A stretch of 64,000 nt of DNA from Ancylomarina sp963977525 (GTDB lineage Bacteria; Bacteroidota; Bacteroidia; Bacteroidales; Marinifilaceae). Below, piece by piece: positions 16,685 to 25,045 of the stretch. The DNA is taken from contig CAXBPC010000023.1 in NCBI GenBank assembly GCA_963977525.1, forward strand, positions 1 through 64,000. The letters are read 5' to 3'. Made by a program: the position numbers and the translations under genes. Each line of letters starts with the position of its first letter. Position 1 is the first letter of the stretch. The notes under the pieces are model-generated. The model was not told the origin of the DNA. It saw only the letters and a program-made list of their open reading frames with translations, and did no database searches.

Positions 16685-17344
16685 TTATTCGTACTGATTG
16701 AGTTTTGCTCCTGTTTTTTTCTGCAAGTAGTCGAAACTAATGCCTGGTGCAAGTTCTCTAACAAAAAGGCCTTTTTCGTTTACATCAATTATTGCCAAAT
16801 CGGTATAAATGCGATCAACAACAGCTTTACCTGTTAGTGGGTAGGTGCAGCTTTTAACTATTTTTGGTTTCCCCTCTTTTGTGCAGTGTTTTGTAATAAC
16901 CAATATCGTTTTTACACCTGAAACTAAATCCATCGCCCCACCTACTGCAGGGACTGAACCAGGCTTGCCGGTAGACCAGTTGGCAAGGTCTCCTGTTTCG
17001 GAAACCTGTAAGGTCCCTAGAACACAGATGTCAATATGCTGGCCTCTAATCATTGTAAAACTATCGGCATGGTGAAAAAAACAGGCACCTTTTATCGTTG
17101 TGATCTTCTTCTTTCCTGCATTTATGAGTTCAGGGTCTTCTTGCCCTACTTCGGGCACTGGGCCCATTCCCAGTAGTCCATTTTCGGTATGATATATTAC
17201 TTCTCTGCCTTCGGGCACATAGTCTGCAACCAATTCGGGCATGCCTATTCCTAGATTGACATAGGCGCCATCAGGAATGTCTAAAGCTACCTTTTGGGCC
17301 ATCTCGTTCCTGTTCCAAGCCTTTTTGTTATGATTTAGCTCCAT
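16685..17344 (-). CDS. 3-oxoacid CoA-transferase, beta subunit, 219 aa
   Basis: Small subunit of a family I CoA-transferase. It carries the catalytic glutamate, Glu54, in YHTENGLLGMGP, the S/T-ENG motif on which the acyl-CoA anhydride forms. GAYVNLGIGMPELVADY precedes it, and GGAMDLVSGVKT follows near 130. Together with the alpha subunit it would load CoA from succinyl-CoA or acetyl-CoA onto a 3-oxo acid. The genes overlap by 10 bp, so they are translationally coupled. The aminotransferase gene begins 26 bp downstream. Confidence 0.93.
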   Translation of the reverse strand: MELNHNKKAWNRNEMAQKVALDIPDGAYVNLGIGMPELVADYVPEGREVIYHTENGLLGMGPVPEVGQEDPELINAGKKKITTIKGACFFHHADSFTMIRGQHIDICVLGTLQVSETGDLANWSTGKPGSVPAVGGAMDLVSGVKTILVITKHCTKEGKPKIVKSCTYPLTGKAVVDRIYTDLAIIDVNEKGLFVRELAPGISFDYLQKKTGAKLNQYE

Positions 17345-18054
17345 GGATACCTCCTGTTTTCAGTTACAAGTTTTGCTTCATCAGCTGGGAAACTGACCTC
17401 TACAACTCTTTTTACAAAGATGCCCGGAGTGATAACACATTCAGGATCAATATCGCCCAGTTCTACTATTTTTCTTGCCTGCACTATGGTATTGTTAGCA
17501 GCCGTGCACATGATAGGACCAAAATTACGAGCCGTCTTATTGTAAATTAAATTTCCATACCGATCGGCAGCTTCGCATTTAACAAGAGAGAAATCAGCTT
17601 TAATGCCATATTCCATAACGCAGGTCGTGTTATCAAAAGTTCGACTTTCCTTACCTTCTGCCAATGGGGTATTCACCGAAGTTGGCGTGTAAAAAGCCGG
17701 TATACCTGCACCTCCGGCTCTTATTCTTTCGGCTAATGTACCCTGTGGCACGAGTTCCAATTCGATTTCTCCTTTAGCATATAAGTCGGGGAAAACAGTG
17801 GAATTGGCTGTTCTGGGGAAAGAACAAATCATTTTCTTAACCCGTCTATGTGCGATTAGCGCAGCAAGTCCAACCTCACCACTTCCCGTATTATTGCTCA
17901 CAATGGTAAGATCTTTAGCTCCCTGATCAATAAGAGCATGGATGAGCTCAATAGGACTGCCAGCATTACCAAATCCGCTAATCATGATGACGGCTCCGTC
18001 AAATATATCTGCGACTGCTTCAGTTGTTGATTTCACAATTTTGTTTATCATCAT
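17335..18054 (-). CDS. 3-oxoacid CoA-transferase, alpha subunit, 239 aa
   Basis: Large subunit of the same family I CoA-transferase. The glycine-rich CoA-binding region is GAVIMISGFGNAGSP near residue 20, with SNNTGSGEVGLAALI near 52. LVPQGTLAERIRAGGAGIPAFYTPT near 103 is the standard signature of the 3-oxoacid and 3-oxoadipate transferase group. Two ATG codons start the frame (18054 and 18051). It ends in a 10-bp overlap with the beta subunit. The aminomutase gene lies 17 bp upstream, which fixes it in the same operon. Confidence 0.93.
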   Translation of the reverse strand: MMINKIVKSTTEAVADIFDGAVIMISGFGNAGSPIELIHALIDQGAKDLTIVSNNTGSGEVGLAALIAHRRVKKMICSFPRTANSTVFPDLYAKGEIELELVPQGTLAERIRAGGAGIPAFYTPTSVNTPLAEGKESRTFDNTTCVMEYGIKADFSLVKCEAADRYGNLIYNKTARNFGPIMCTAANNTIVQARKIVELGDIDPECVITPGIFVKRVVEVSFPADEAKLVTENRRYPWS

Positions 18055-18071
18055 CTAGGGTGTTATAGTCA

Positions 18072-19613
18072 TTATTCTTTCATCCTCTTTAGTAGATCTT
18101 CCAGTTTGTCGTTTTCTATTCGTATCAGCTCATCCTCGTAGAAATGTTTTTCTCCCTCAAAGGGGATGAGATTTTCAACTGTATTTTCATGTTCATCGTA
18201 TTTAGCCAAAAATACCTGATCCATCCATTCCATATTTCTCGATTCATTGAATTTTAAAACAAAGGCTTTTTGTCCATTAATCTCAACAGTACCAAGAATG
18301 GAAGTTTTGCCTGCTGATGATGTCATCGTAATGTATCTAGATGGACGATTGATAGAGGGTAGGGAACGGTAAACTTTACTGAACACCTTATTTATTTCAG
18401 AAAGTGGAACCGTAAAATAGTGGTGCTCGCCAGTTGGTCGTGCACAGTATATTGAATGGAAACCCACGGATAACATGGCAAATACATTCCCAAGGTCAAT
18501 CCAATTTTGTGCAGAGCGGTCAATGTCGACTACGCCATCTTCATCAGTAAATAAACTGATGTGATTCATCATTGGACTTTGGCTTTTTACCACAGTTCCA
18601 TATAAGCGCAGTCTGCGTATTGCGGCAATGGTTAATGGGTTTAAAACTTCTCGAGGTGTCGAAAAGTGTGACATCCATACGACCTGCACGCCATGGTCAG
18701 TTAAGGTTTTGAATAGTTCCAGAATTCGATTATAATCCCTTGTTAAAAACATTTCAGGCTGATAGCTTAAGGCTCTGGACCCAATTCGTAAGCTTTTAAT
18801 ATGAACAAGCTCCGGATCTTCGATTAAAGGCAGAGTATAATCTCTTAGTCTTTCATAGGGCATGTATCCAGCATCGCCACCGGTAAGGAGCATATCGGTT
18901 ACTTCTTTATGCTTTTTTAAGTAGTCATGTACCGGTTTAATATCAAGCTGGTTAAACATGTCTTCGTCACCTCTTACCTGGGCATGACGAAAACAGTAGG
19001 TACAGAAAGAAAAACAAGACTGTGTTGTTTGATCAAAAATAAGCTGGCATTGCGGGTATTTATGCTGGCTACCTTCCAGAATGACCAGTTCACCATCTTC
19101 ATTTTCGAACCAGGGCTTGTTTAATTGCTGTTTCCCATCATGTGGGTTTGTGTTTTTTCTGATATAATCTTTGATTAATGCTTGTCTTGCCTCTTCAGTT
19201 TTAGCCTCATTATATGCTTTTACTGTCTGCGGGTGTATCATCCTAGGTTGTGGGAATACGAGTTGAAAAATGGAATCGCTTTCAAAATTATTCCAGTTAA
19301 TGGCGTTTAATACAAATTTGGTTGCTAAAAAACGATAAACCTGAATGAATAGTTCCCGTTCCGCACTATAGCCAATATCAACACCATGCTTATTCAGCAC
19401 TTCAATAATTTCTCTATACCCACTAAGTCCGGTGTAATGTTTTTTTGTGGTAAACATGCGTTCGGAGGATTCCATAATTCCTGAACTTTTGGAGTAATTG
19501 GAATGTAAACGGTTTAATAAGCCTAAAGGTAAAAGGTTCTCTTCTTCAATAATTGAAGATATTTCATCGCTTAAGTGGTACTTTTCCAAAATGCCTTTTA
19601 ATGTTTCTTCCAT
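18072..19613 (-). CDS. Radical-SAM 2,3-aminomutase homologue (KamA family), substrate uncertain, 513 aa
   Basis: Uses an iron-sulfur cluster, S-adenosylmethionine and PLP to move an amino group from C2 to C3. The cluster cysteines are Cys200, Cys204 and Cys207 (CFSFCTYCFRH). MLLTGGDAGYMP (near 241) is the SAM-binding glycine region, and Lys436 in TSSAGKTSI aligns with the PLP lysine. It is about 100 residues longer at the N-terminus than clostridial lysine 2,3-aminomutase. In my hand alignment the two aspartates that hold lysine's side-chain amine (in QCDLSLG and VVDAPGGGGK of the lysine enzyme) are replaced here by YCARPTG (Arg392 nearby) and ITMTSSAGK. That argues against lysine and is compatible with an acidic substrate. 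First gene of the operon. Confidence 0.85.
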   Translation of the reverse strand: MEETLKGILEKYHLSDEISSIIEEENLLPLGLLNRLHSNYSKSSGIMESSERMFTTKKHYTGLSGYREIIEVLNKHGVDIGYSAERELFIQVYRFLATKFVLNAINWNNFESDSIFQLVFPQPRMIHPQTVKAYNEAKTEEARQALIKDYIRKNTNPHDGKQQLNKPWFENEDGELVILEGSQHKYPQCQLIFDQTTQSCFSFCTYCFRHAQVRGDEDMFNQLDIKPVHDYLKKHKEVTDMLLTGGDAGYMPYERLRDYTLPLIEDPELVHIKSLRIGSRALSYQPEMFLTRDYNRILELFKTLTDHGVQVVWMSHFSTPREVLNPLTIAAIRRLRLYGTVVKSQSPMMNHISLFTDEDGVVDIDRSAQNWIDLGNVFAMLSVGFHSIYCARPTGEHHYFTVPLSEINKVFSKVYRSLPSINRPSRYITMTSSAGKTSILGTVEINGQKAFVLKFNESRNMEWMDQVFLAKYDEHENTVENLIPFEGEKHFYEDELIRIENDKLEDLLKRMKE

Positions 19614-20005
19614 AATTCTCTATTTTTTTATGAAAATAGCAGTCATTAGCTTTCAAAATAGTCTACAGATAGAGCTAATTCTAAGATGTATGTCTACAAG
19701 TAATCACTCCCAAACTTCAAGTTATCTATGGAGTGCTTTATCTATTAACTAGGTTAATACGTATTCAATTTACAACAATATGCTAAAAATGCCATCTTTT
19801 AGTTCGTAATATTAGTTAGCACATACTAAACCGAAATTTGCCGTTTCCAAGAATCGAACGATACCGAATTATATTTGAAAATGCCTTTGGGGAATGAAAA
19901 GGTAAAATAATATACATCAGAATAAATCGGGATGTTTCGGTGTATCTTTTGTAACTTAAGAAGGATACTTTATCTTCTCAATTGATCAACAAAGAAAAAC
20001 AATCT
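19614..20005. other. Divergent intergenic region
   Basis: Holds the promoters of the catabolic operon (leftward) and of the 20006 gene (rightward). I see no clear TAnnTTTG box and no strong operator-like palindrome here. Confidence 0.4.
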
Positions 20006-20725
20006 ATGACACTGAGACCTCCCAACAAAAGCAAGCATATTTTTTCAGATATCCGGTGTTTTCTAATGAACAAACCAGATAAAGCCACCTTAATTCAGTT
20101 CGATAGTCAAGCTGAAAGGGAGAATTATACGTATCGAATTTTACAACGGCTTGGTGTGGAAGTAAGCTCTTTTAAAATACTGAATATTCATAAAATAGGC
20201 ATAAATGCACCTGCAAAATATATTTTTGAGGAATTACTTAAATGGGATGGGGACTCAAGTTGTTGGCCAAATCATATTGCTAAAGTTGTTAATAGGAACA
20301 ATAGCCTTGAAAATCTTTCCATCTATTTATTTGGCTGGATAAATTTTCCCTCATGGATTAAAAAGAGTCTGTTGGGACGAAGTTTTATTCCCTTGTTCAG
20401 TCTCAATGCGATTAGGATAAAGACGATTCCTGATCTAGTGGGAATCGATAATGCCCGCTATTTGTTGTATAAGAGCAGAGGAGGTTACCCTATTGGTGTT
20501 TTTTCAATGTATGTACGATCTTCAATTCCTGATCAACAAGAAACGGAACAAACTCAATTATTTCTGATGGTAGGTTTTAACTTTTATGGTAAGGAAAAAT
20601 GGTCTAATAGAAATTTAATTAATAGAATGTGGGAGGCTATACACGATCGGGTTACATTGAATGTGATGCATCGTTTTAAACAGTTATGCGAATGGCGCTT
20701 TGAAAAATTTAAAGGCGGAAATTAA
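20006..20725 (+). CDS. Hypothetical protein, 239 aa
   Basis: Not recognised. The protein is soluble and mixed alpha/beta, with a basic start (MTLRPPNKSKHIFSD) and aromatic-rich segments such as LLKWDGDSSCWPNHIAKV near 74. Near 175-200 there is QTQLFLMVGFNFYGKEKW, and it ends in a helix VMHRFKQLCEWRFEKF. The start is set at the ATG at 20006; an upstream TTG at 19982 would add eight residues. It is divergent from the aminomutase operon and shares its intergenic region, so it could be connected to it, but no function can be derived. Confidence 0.65.
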   Translation: MTLRPPNKSKHIFSDIRCFLMNKPDKATLIQFDSQAERENYTYRILQRLGVEVSSFKILNIHKIGINAPAKYIFEELLKWDGDSSCWPNHIAKVVNRNNSLENLSIYLFGWINFPSWIKKSLLGRSFIPLFSLNAIRIKTIPDLVGIDNARYLLYKSRGGYPIGVFSMYVRSSIPDQQETEQTQLFLMVGFNFYGKEKWSNRNLINRMWEAIHDRVTLNVMHRFKQLCEWRFEKFKGGN

Positions 20726-20929
20726 GTTTGAGGGGGACTATTATCAACTGTTTCTTTATCAGGCATTAAATCATGATGATTTTCTAAAGTATTCAAAAAG
20801 ATGTTCCGAAAGGGATAGCTTTCTTGTGAATAAAGTTAGAATTTACCTCAAAAAAGTAATGTATAGTCCGAGAATGACTTCGATAGGCTAAATTATAGTA
20901 ATTCATCAGAAGATTGTATAGATTTAAGT

Positions 20930-21002
20930 CAAGATCGATTGTGGGAAGATTTGAAATAACTAATTACTAGAAAGAAAATTTTAGACTTACGCCTATATGA
21001 TT
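20930..21002 (+). repeat. 73-bp direct repeat, right copy
   Basis: Partner of 13461-13533. This copy forms the 5' flank of the nuclease gene and includes its ATG at 20997. The two copies are about 7.5 kb apart and enclose the GNAT gene, the catabolic operon and the 20006 gene. Confidence 0.75.
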
Positions 21003-21851
21003 CAAACAAGCGGTAATAATAAGCCAATCCTAATTAAAAAAGCATCGGGAGAAGATGAATATTTTGATGTTAAGAAACTAGAACGATCCTTGCACAATGC
21101 TGGTGCAGAAGAATTGACCATTTGGAAGATTATTGAGGATATTCAAAGTTGGATTTATTCTGGGATTACAACGAAGCAAATCTATTCGCGCGCATTCAAA
21201 ATACTTCGTCGTGATAGGGCACATGCAGCCATGCGTTATAAGCTGAAAGAAGCGATTATTGCTTTGGGACCAACAGGTTATCCTTTCGAACAATTTATTG
21301 GGCAGCTGTTTGAACATCAAAATTACGAAATAGAAGTTGGCGTTGTGGTCGATGGCTATTCTGTAACGCATGAAATGGATGTGATCGCTACTAAGAATCA
21401 GCTTCAGAATCTAGTGGAATGCAAATATCATAAAGACCAAGGGAAGCATGTTAGTGTTCAGGTTCCCTTATATGTGCATTCGAGGGTAAATGATATCGTT
21501 CGTAAACGAGAAAAAATGCTAGAATATCAGAACCTATCTTTTAAGGCTTGGGTTGTGACAAATACACGCTTTTCTGATGACTCAATTCAGTATGGTAAAT
21601 GCAATGATTTGCAACTTCTGGCGTGGAATTACCCCCAAAACAAAGGTTTAAAGCATTTGGTTGAATCCATGAAACTATATCCTATTACAATTCTGCACAA
21701 GCTGACTAAAAAAGGAAAACTATTCCTAATTAAGCGTGGAATTGTAACTTGTGCACAATTGCTTAAAGATTTGACTTTGATAGAAGAGCTTGGGTTAACG
21801 AAAAACAAGCAGAATGCCTTAATTGAAGAACTTAAGTCTATTTGTTATTGA
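20997..21851 (+). CDS. ATP-cone domain fused to an Mrr-like PD-(D/E)XK endonuclease, 284 aa
   Basis: Residues about 10-95 resemble an ATP-cone nucleotide-binding domain (ILIKKASGEDEYFDVKKLERSL...KIIEDIQ). Residues about 100-230 form a restriction-endonuclease-like fold: YPFEQFIGQLFEHQNYEIEV, then the metal-binding core HEMDVIAT and LVECKYH (D...ECK). The C-terminal about 55 residues look like a helix-hairpin-helix DNA-binding tail (FLIKRGIVTCAQLLKDL). This architecture fits type IV or Mrr-type nucleases whose activity is tied to nucleotide binding. Whether it defends against modified DNA or repairs DNA is unknown. The 5' flank is duplicated at 13461. Confidence 0.8.
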   Translation: MIQTSGNNKPILIKKASGEDEYFDVKKLERSLHNAGAEELTIWKIIEDIQSWIYSGITTKQIYSRAFKILRRDRAHAAMRYKLKEAIIALGPTGYPFEQFIGQLFEHQNYEIEVGVVVDGYSVTHEMDVIATKNQLQNLVECKYHKDQGKHVSVQVPLYVHSRVNDIVRKREKMLEYQNLSFKAWVVTNTRFSDDSIQYGKCNDLQLLAWNYPQNKGLKHLVESMKLYPITILHKLTKKGKLFLIKRGIVTCAQLLKDLTLIEELGLTKNKQNALIEELKSICY

Positions 21852-21885
21852 ATGTTATTAGGGAATTAAACTAAAACTATCATCT

Positions 21886-22557
21886 ATGAAGAACGTACTC
21901 ACCGTGTTATTGTTTTCATCATTTCTAATGATAAGCAGTTTGCTTAGTGCGCAATATAAAATTCAAATGATCGATATTGATCATGGCAATGGTTTTTGGC
22001 AGAATGGCTATGTTCTATATAATGCAGATACTCGAGATGCTCTTATCATAGATCCGGGTAAAGTTGATCAACAGATTGAAGATTATATCAGTAATAATAA
22101 ATTAAACATTAAGGCTATTTTCAATACACACGGACATGGTGATCATGTGGGAGGGAATAAGCATTATAAGGAACTTTACAAGGTCGAGATATATGCTCAT
22201 AATAAGGAGGCATATAAGTATAGGAATAAAACTGAAATCCATTTTTTTACTGAAAACGAAGTACCCAAGATTGAGGGATTCAAAAGTCTGAAGGTTTACC
22301 ATATTCCAGGGCACACAAATGGAAGTATTGCCTTACATATAGCAGATATACTAATTACAGGAGATACGCTACAAAAAGAAGGAATAGGCAGTACGCCTGG
22401 CAGAACCGATGAAGAGGATGAGAAGTATACGCAAATGGAGTTGAATAGTATTAAAACGAAGTTGATGAATCTCCCTGATAGCACACTAGTTTATCCGGGA
22501 CATGGTTATGAATCAAGTATTGGACATGAACGCCAAAATAATAGTTGGTTGAATTGA
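21886..22557 (+). CDS. Secreted metallo-beta-lactamase-fold hydrolase (glyoxalase II-like), 223 aa
   Basis: A zinc hydrolase with a Sec signal peptide of about 22 residues (MKNVLTVLLFSSFLMISSLLSA), so it probably works in the periplasm. The metal-binding set is complete: THGHGDHVGG near 82, PGHTNGS near 139, ITGDTLQ near 157 and YPGHGYES near 202. The fold resembles glyoxalase II and persulfide dioxygenase relatives. A periplasmic location makes a detoxification role on thioesters less certain, and a beta-lactamase role is possible but not indicated. It lies 34 bp after the nuclease gene and ends in a terminator. Confidence 0.85.
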   Translation: MKNVLTVLLFSSFLMISSLLSAQYKIQMIDIDHGNGFWQNGYVLYNADTRDALIIDPGKVDQQIEDYISNNKLNIKAIFNTHGHGDHVGGNKHYKELYKVEIYAHNKEAYKYRNKTEIHFFTENEVPKIEGFKSLKVYHIPGHTNGSIALHIADILITGDTLQKEGIGSTPGRTDEEDEKYTQMELNSIKTKLMNLPDSTLVYPGHGYESSIGHERQNNSWLN

Positions 22558-22584
22558 TGTAATATGATTGTAGACAATATAGAG

Positions 22585-22612
22585 AAGCTGTTCTGAAAAG
22601 GACAGCTTTTAT
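22585..22612 (+). terminator. Intrinsic terminator
   Basis: AAGCTGTTC (22585-22593) pairs with GGACAGCTT (22600-22608), one T-G pair, then TTATTGTTTT. Confidence 0.65.
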
Positions 22613-22684
22613 TGTTTTATAAAAGATATGAATAGACTATATTTGCGCCACTAATTTGAAAAAGATGAAGTAATTATAACCAAG

Positions 22685-23908
22685 TTACAATTCAAATCCG
22701 TTGGCTTTATAAGCGTCTGCTTTTTCTAACAACACTTGGCGTAAAGGTTCCATTTCAGTTTTTTTCTTATTTATAAATGAGAAGCGAAACGGGGTGTGTT
22801 TTTCAATTTTATGAACAAAATCTTTAGTGAAATCGTTTTGATTCTGAAATACTGAAGCTAAAAGAAGGAAACCAAAACTTCGTTCGATAAGTCCTTTAAA
22901 AGAAAGTTGATTAGGGTACCATATTTCTATATTTTGATAGAACGACTTTCCCAAATAATAAGTTTTGCAAAGCGAGTGATCTAACTTTGTTTGTGACAAA
23001 TTTTTGGAAAAATAAGTCATGATTCCTTCTTCATAATCATCTCGAGCATCTTGTAAATCATCTAGGATTTGAAGATAAGCACCATATTCATAGAGAAAAT
23101 GGTGTTGTTTTTCATCCAGATTACCCATAACCAAAAAACCATCTGCAATAACAGAGGTGGCTCCCTTATCTATGCAAATTTGAAAACGTTCATCTTCTGA
23201 TAAGTTTTCTTTTGTACTCACCAGCTTTAAACTTTGGGTCTGAGCATTGTGAATAGCTAACAAGCTTTCGAACAGTTCAGGATGGGTTTCCCGTTCAAAC
23301 TCGCTTTCTATCATTTCAACTAAGTTGAAAATACGACTTTCTATTTGGGACATAGCTTCAACTGGTTTGCCATCTAATCGAAGAGCAAAACGCTTACAGA
23401 ATTCTAGTTTCTCTGACTTACAAATCGTAGGTGAATCAATTAGATTATCGGTGTAAGGATAGAGTAAGCTATAAGCCAGTAGTGATGGTGTAATCTTGAT
23501 TTCCTTTCCGAAGAAGGATTGCAAGCCAAGCATGACCCATACATTACGTAAAGCTTGGAAGATTTCATTCTGACTCAGTTCGGAGTCAAACGCCCAGGCT
23601 TTTCGAAAAAAATCCTTAGTGGCGGTAAGCATTTCGTTAGAGAAGATGAGCGTCAATTGCTCATGAGGATAAGCTAAATTCTCTTCAAAAAAAACCTTAG
23701 ATCGCTCTAGTATCCTCGTTTTATTGGGTTTTTGATACTTAAATTCCTTTTTTATAACTCTCAAAAAATGATTGAACTTGATCTCCCAAATTCGCTTTTC
23801 AATATAAGAAAATTGCCTTTTTGATTCTGGAAAGTGATCTGGATAAGTCATCCATTGGGCCATATATTCTTTTTGTATTCTAGTATGTAAGGCTGAATGA
23901 AAGGTCAT
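22685..23908 (-). CDS. Class I isoprenoid-synthase-fold protein, 407 aa
   Basis: An all-helical protein with two aspartate-rich sites placed as in trans-prenyl diphosphate synthases: YPYTDNLIDSPT (D-x-x-x-D) near residue 150 and YLQILDDLQDARDDYEEG near 270. These would bind magnesium and diphosphate. The length is above that of ordinary prenyl synthases (about 300-350 aa), with a long N-terminal region that looks unrelated. The exact product is unknown; terpene cyclisation or chain elongation are both possible. The start is taken at the ATG at 23908, because further upstream the frame begins only with TTG. It stands alone on the minus strand. Confidence 0.75.
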   Translation of the reverse strand: MTFHSALHTRIQKEYMAQWMTYPDHFPESKRQFSYIEKRIWEIKFNHFLRVIKKEFKYQKPNKTRILERSKVFFEENLAYPHEQLTLIFSNEMLTATKDFFRKAWAFDSELSQNEIFQALRNVWVMLGLQSFFGKEIKITPSLLAYSLLYPYTDNLIDSPTICKSEKLEFCKRFALRLDGKPVEAMSQIESRIFNLVEMIESEFERETHPELFESLLAIHNAQTQSLKLVSTKENLSEDERFQICIDKGATSVIADGFLVMGNLDEKQHHFLYEYGAYLQILDDLQDARDDYEEGIMTYFSKNLSQTKLDHSLCKTYYLGKSFYQNIEIWYPNQLSFKGLIERSFGFLLLASVFQNQNDFTKDFVHKIEKHTPFRFSFINKKKTEMEPLRQVLLEKADAYKANGFEL

Positions 23909-24433
23909 GTATTGTTCTTTATTTGAGAATTTCACTTCTAACAAATAGAGCAAATATTACTGGAATAGAAAACTAATATCGCTATAAAAGCCAATTTACA
24001 AGTTCAAACTATCATTTCTAATGATTAGAAAAATATTGAAAAAATCCTGTCAAAGTTTAGAACATAGAATTTATCAATATTTCTACAGATTAATTCTATT
24101 GGAATAAGAAGGACTATTTTTTTTGTTAATAATAATGTCTCGTGTCTTTAATTATCGAACCATTCAATTATTCTTTTGAAACACTTATTTGCATACTTCT
24201 TATTAATTCTTTTTTCGATACAAAGTTTTGAGCCTATTCTTATAGGATTAAACTTCAAGTTGGATCAGGATTTCTACGCTTCAATCTGTGAGAATAAAGA
24301 CTGAACTGGAATGTTATGGTTGTTGTCATCTTAAGAAACAACTAATACAGAATGAAGAAGAAAAATCAACTAAGGACAAACAAGTAAATAAGAAAGAATG
24401 GAGTTGCAACAAAAACATGAACAGTAAGTTAAG
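23909..24433. other. AT-rich intergenic stretch
   Basis: About 520 nt with no gene I can support. It presumably carries the promoter of the minus-strand isoprenoid-synthase gene. The short frame at 24288-24491 on the plus strand has a GTG start and overlaps the transposase relic. Confidence 0.4.
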
Positions 24434-24590
24434 TCATGCTACTCTCTTGTCATTATTTAATAGCCTTTCATATTCTAAAGGCGATAGCTAATCTAAAGAA
24501 GAAAGCCTTCTACATGTATAATACCATGTTGCTATATATTCAAAAATAGATAAAGCAGCGCTTTTGAATGTTGTGTATGAAAGAACTATA
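24434..24590 (-). pseudogene. IS3-family transposase relic (C-terminal end)
   Basis: Translated on the minus strand this stretch gives TTFKSAALSIFEYIATWYYT, then CRRLSSLD, a TAG stop at 24488-24490, LSPLEYERLL and a final TGA. This is the conserved end of IS3-family orfB (FKS..A...IFEYIE.WYNR.R.HSALGY.SPxEYE). A stop replaces the usual tyrosine codon after D, and the rest of the transposase is not present in a readable frame. No terminal inverted repeats were identified. Confidence 0.75.
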
Positions 24591-25045
24591 GAAATGACGG
24601 TTGACGTTATTACAGTGTTGAAAATATTATTGTTAGTTTTCAGCATGTATTTACCACTGAGGAAGCAGAAGGGAAACTCTTCAGAACAGAAGAGTTCGTT
24701 TAACAATACTACAACTAATTTGTAGAATGCATTTTATCAAAAAAACAAAGGTATGAGTTAGGATCAAAATATAGTTAGACAGTAAAAACATATAATCTAT
24801 GCGAATGACTATAAATGGACTATCCAGATTTTTTCTAAAATTCTGTAATATATACCTTTTCTTTTTATTGTATATTTACAATAAACAAGTGAAGTAGATG
24901 ATGTTAATTAAATTTGCTAAGTAAAATCATTCATCCCCTTCACTTTGATTGAAACAATAAGGAAGTTCATTCTGAACTTCGGTACTCTCAATAAAATTCT
25001 AAAATTAAGCTGCAAAAGAGAGATTTCATTTAATAAGAAGCTATC
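24591..25045. other. Intergenic stretch beside the transposase relic
   Basis: May include further decayed transposase sequence at its left end. No intact gene is visible up to 25046. Confidence 0.35.

Noticed and set aside
18072..19613. EF-P lysine aminomutase (EpmB) role
   Set aside because: The gene is embedded in a catabolic operon with CoA-transferase and thiolase genes, and no epmA or efp gene is nearby.
19844..19870. Possible tRNA T-arm (GTTCGATTC on the minus strand)
   Set aside because: The flanking bases do not form the T stem and no anticodon or acceptor arms can be built around it.
20700..20891. Frame of 63 codons after the 20006 gene
   Set aside because: Overlaps the end of the previous gene in another frame and shows no family pattern; treated as chance or decayed sequence.
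24288..24491. Frame of 67 codons on the plus strand
   Set aside because: Starts with GTG and overlaps the minus-strand IS3 relic; not credible as a gene.
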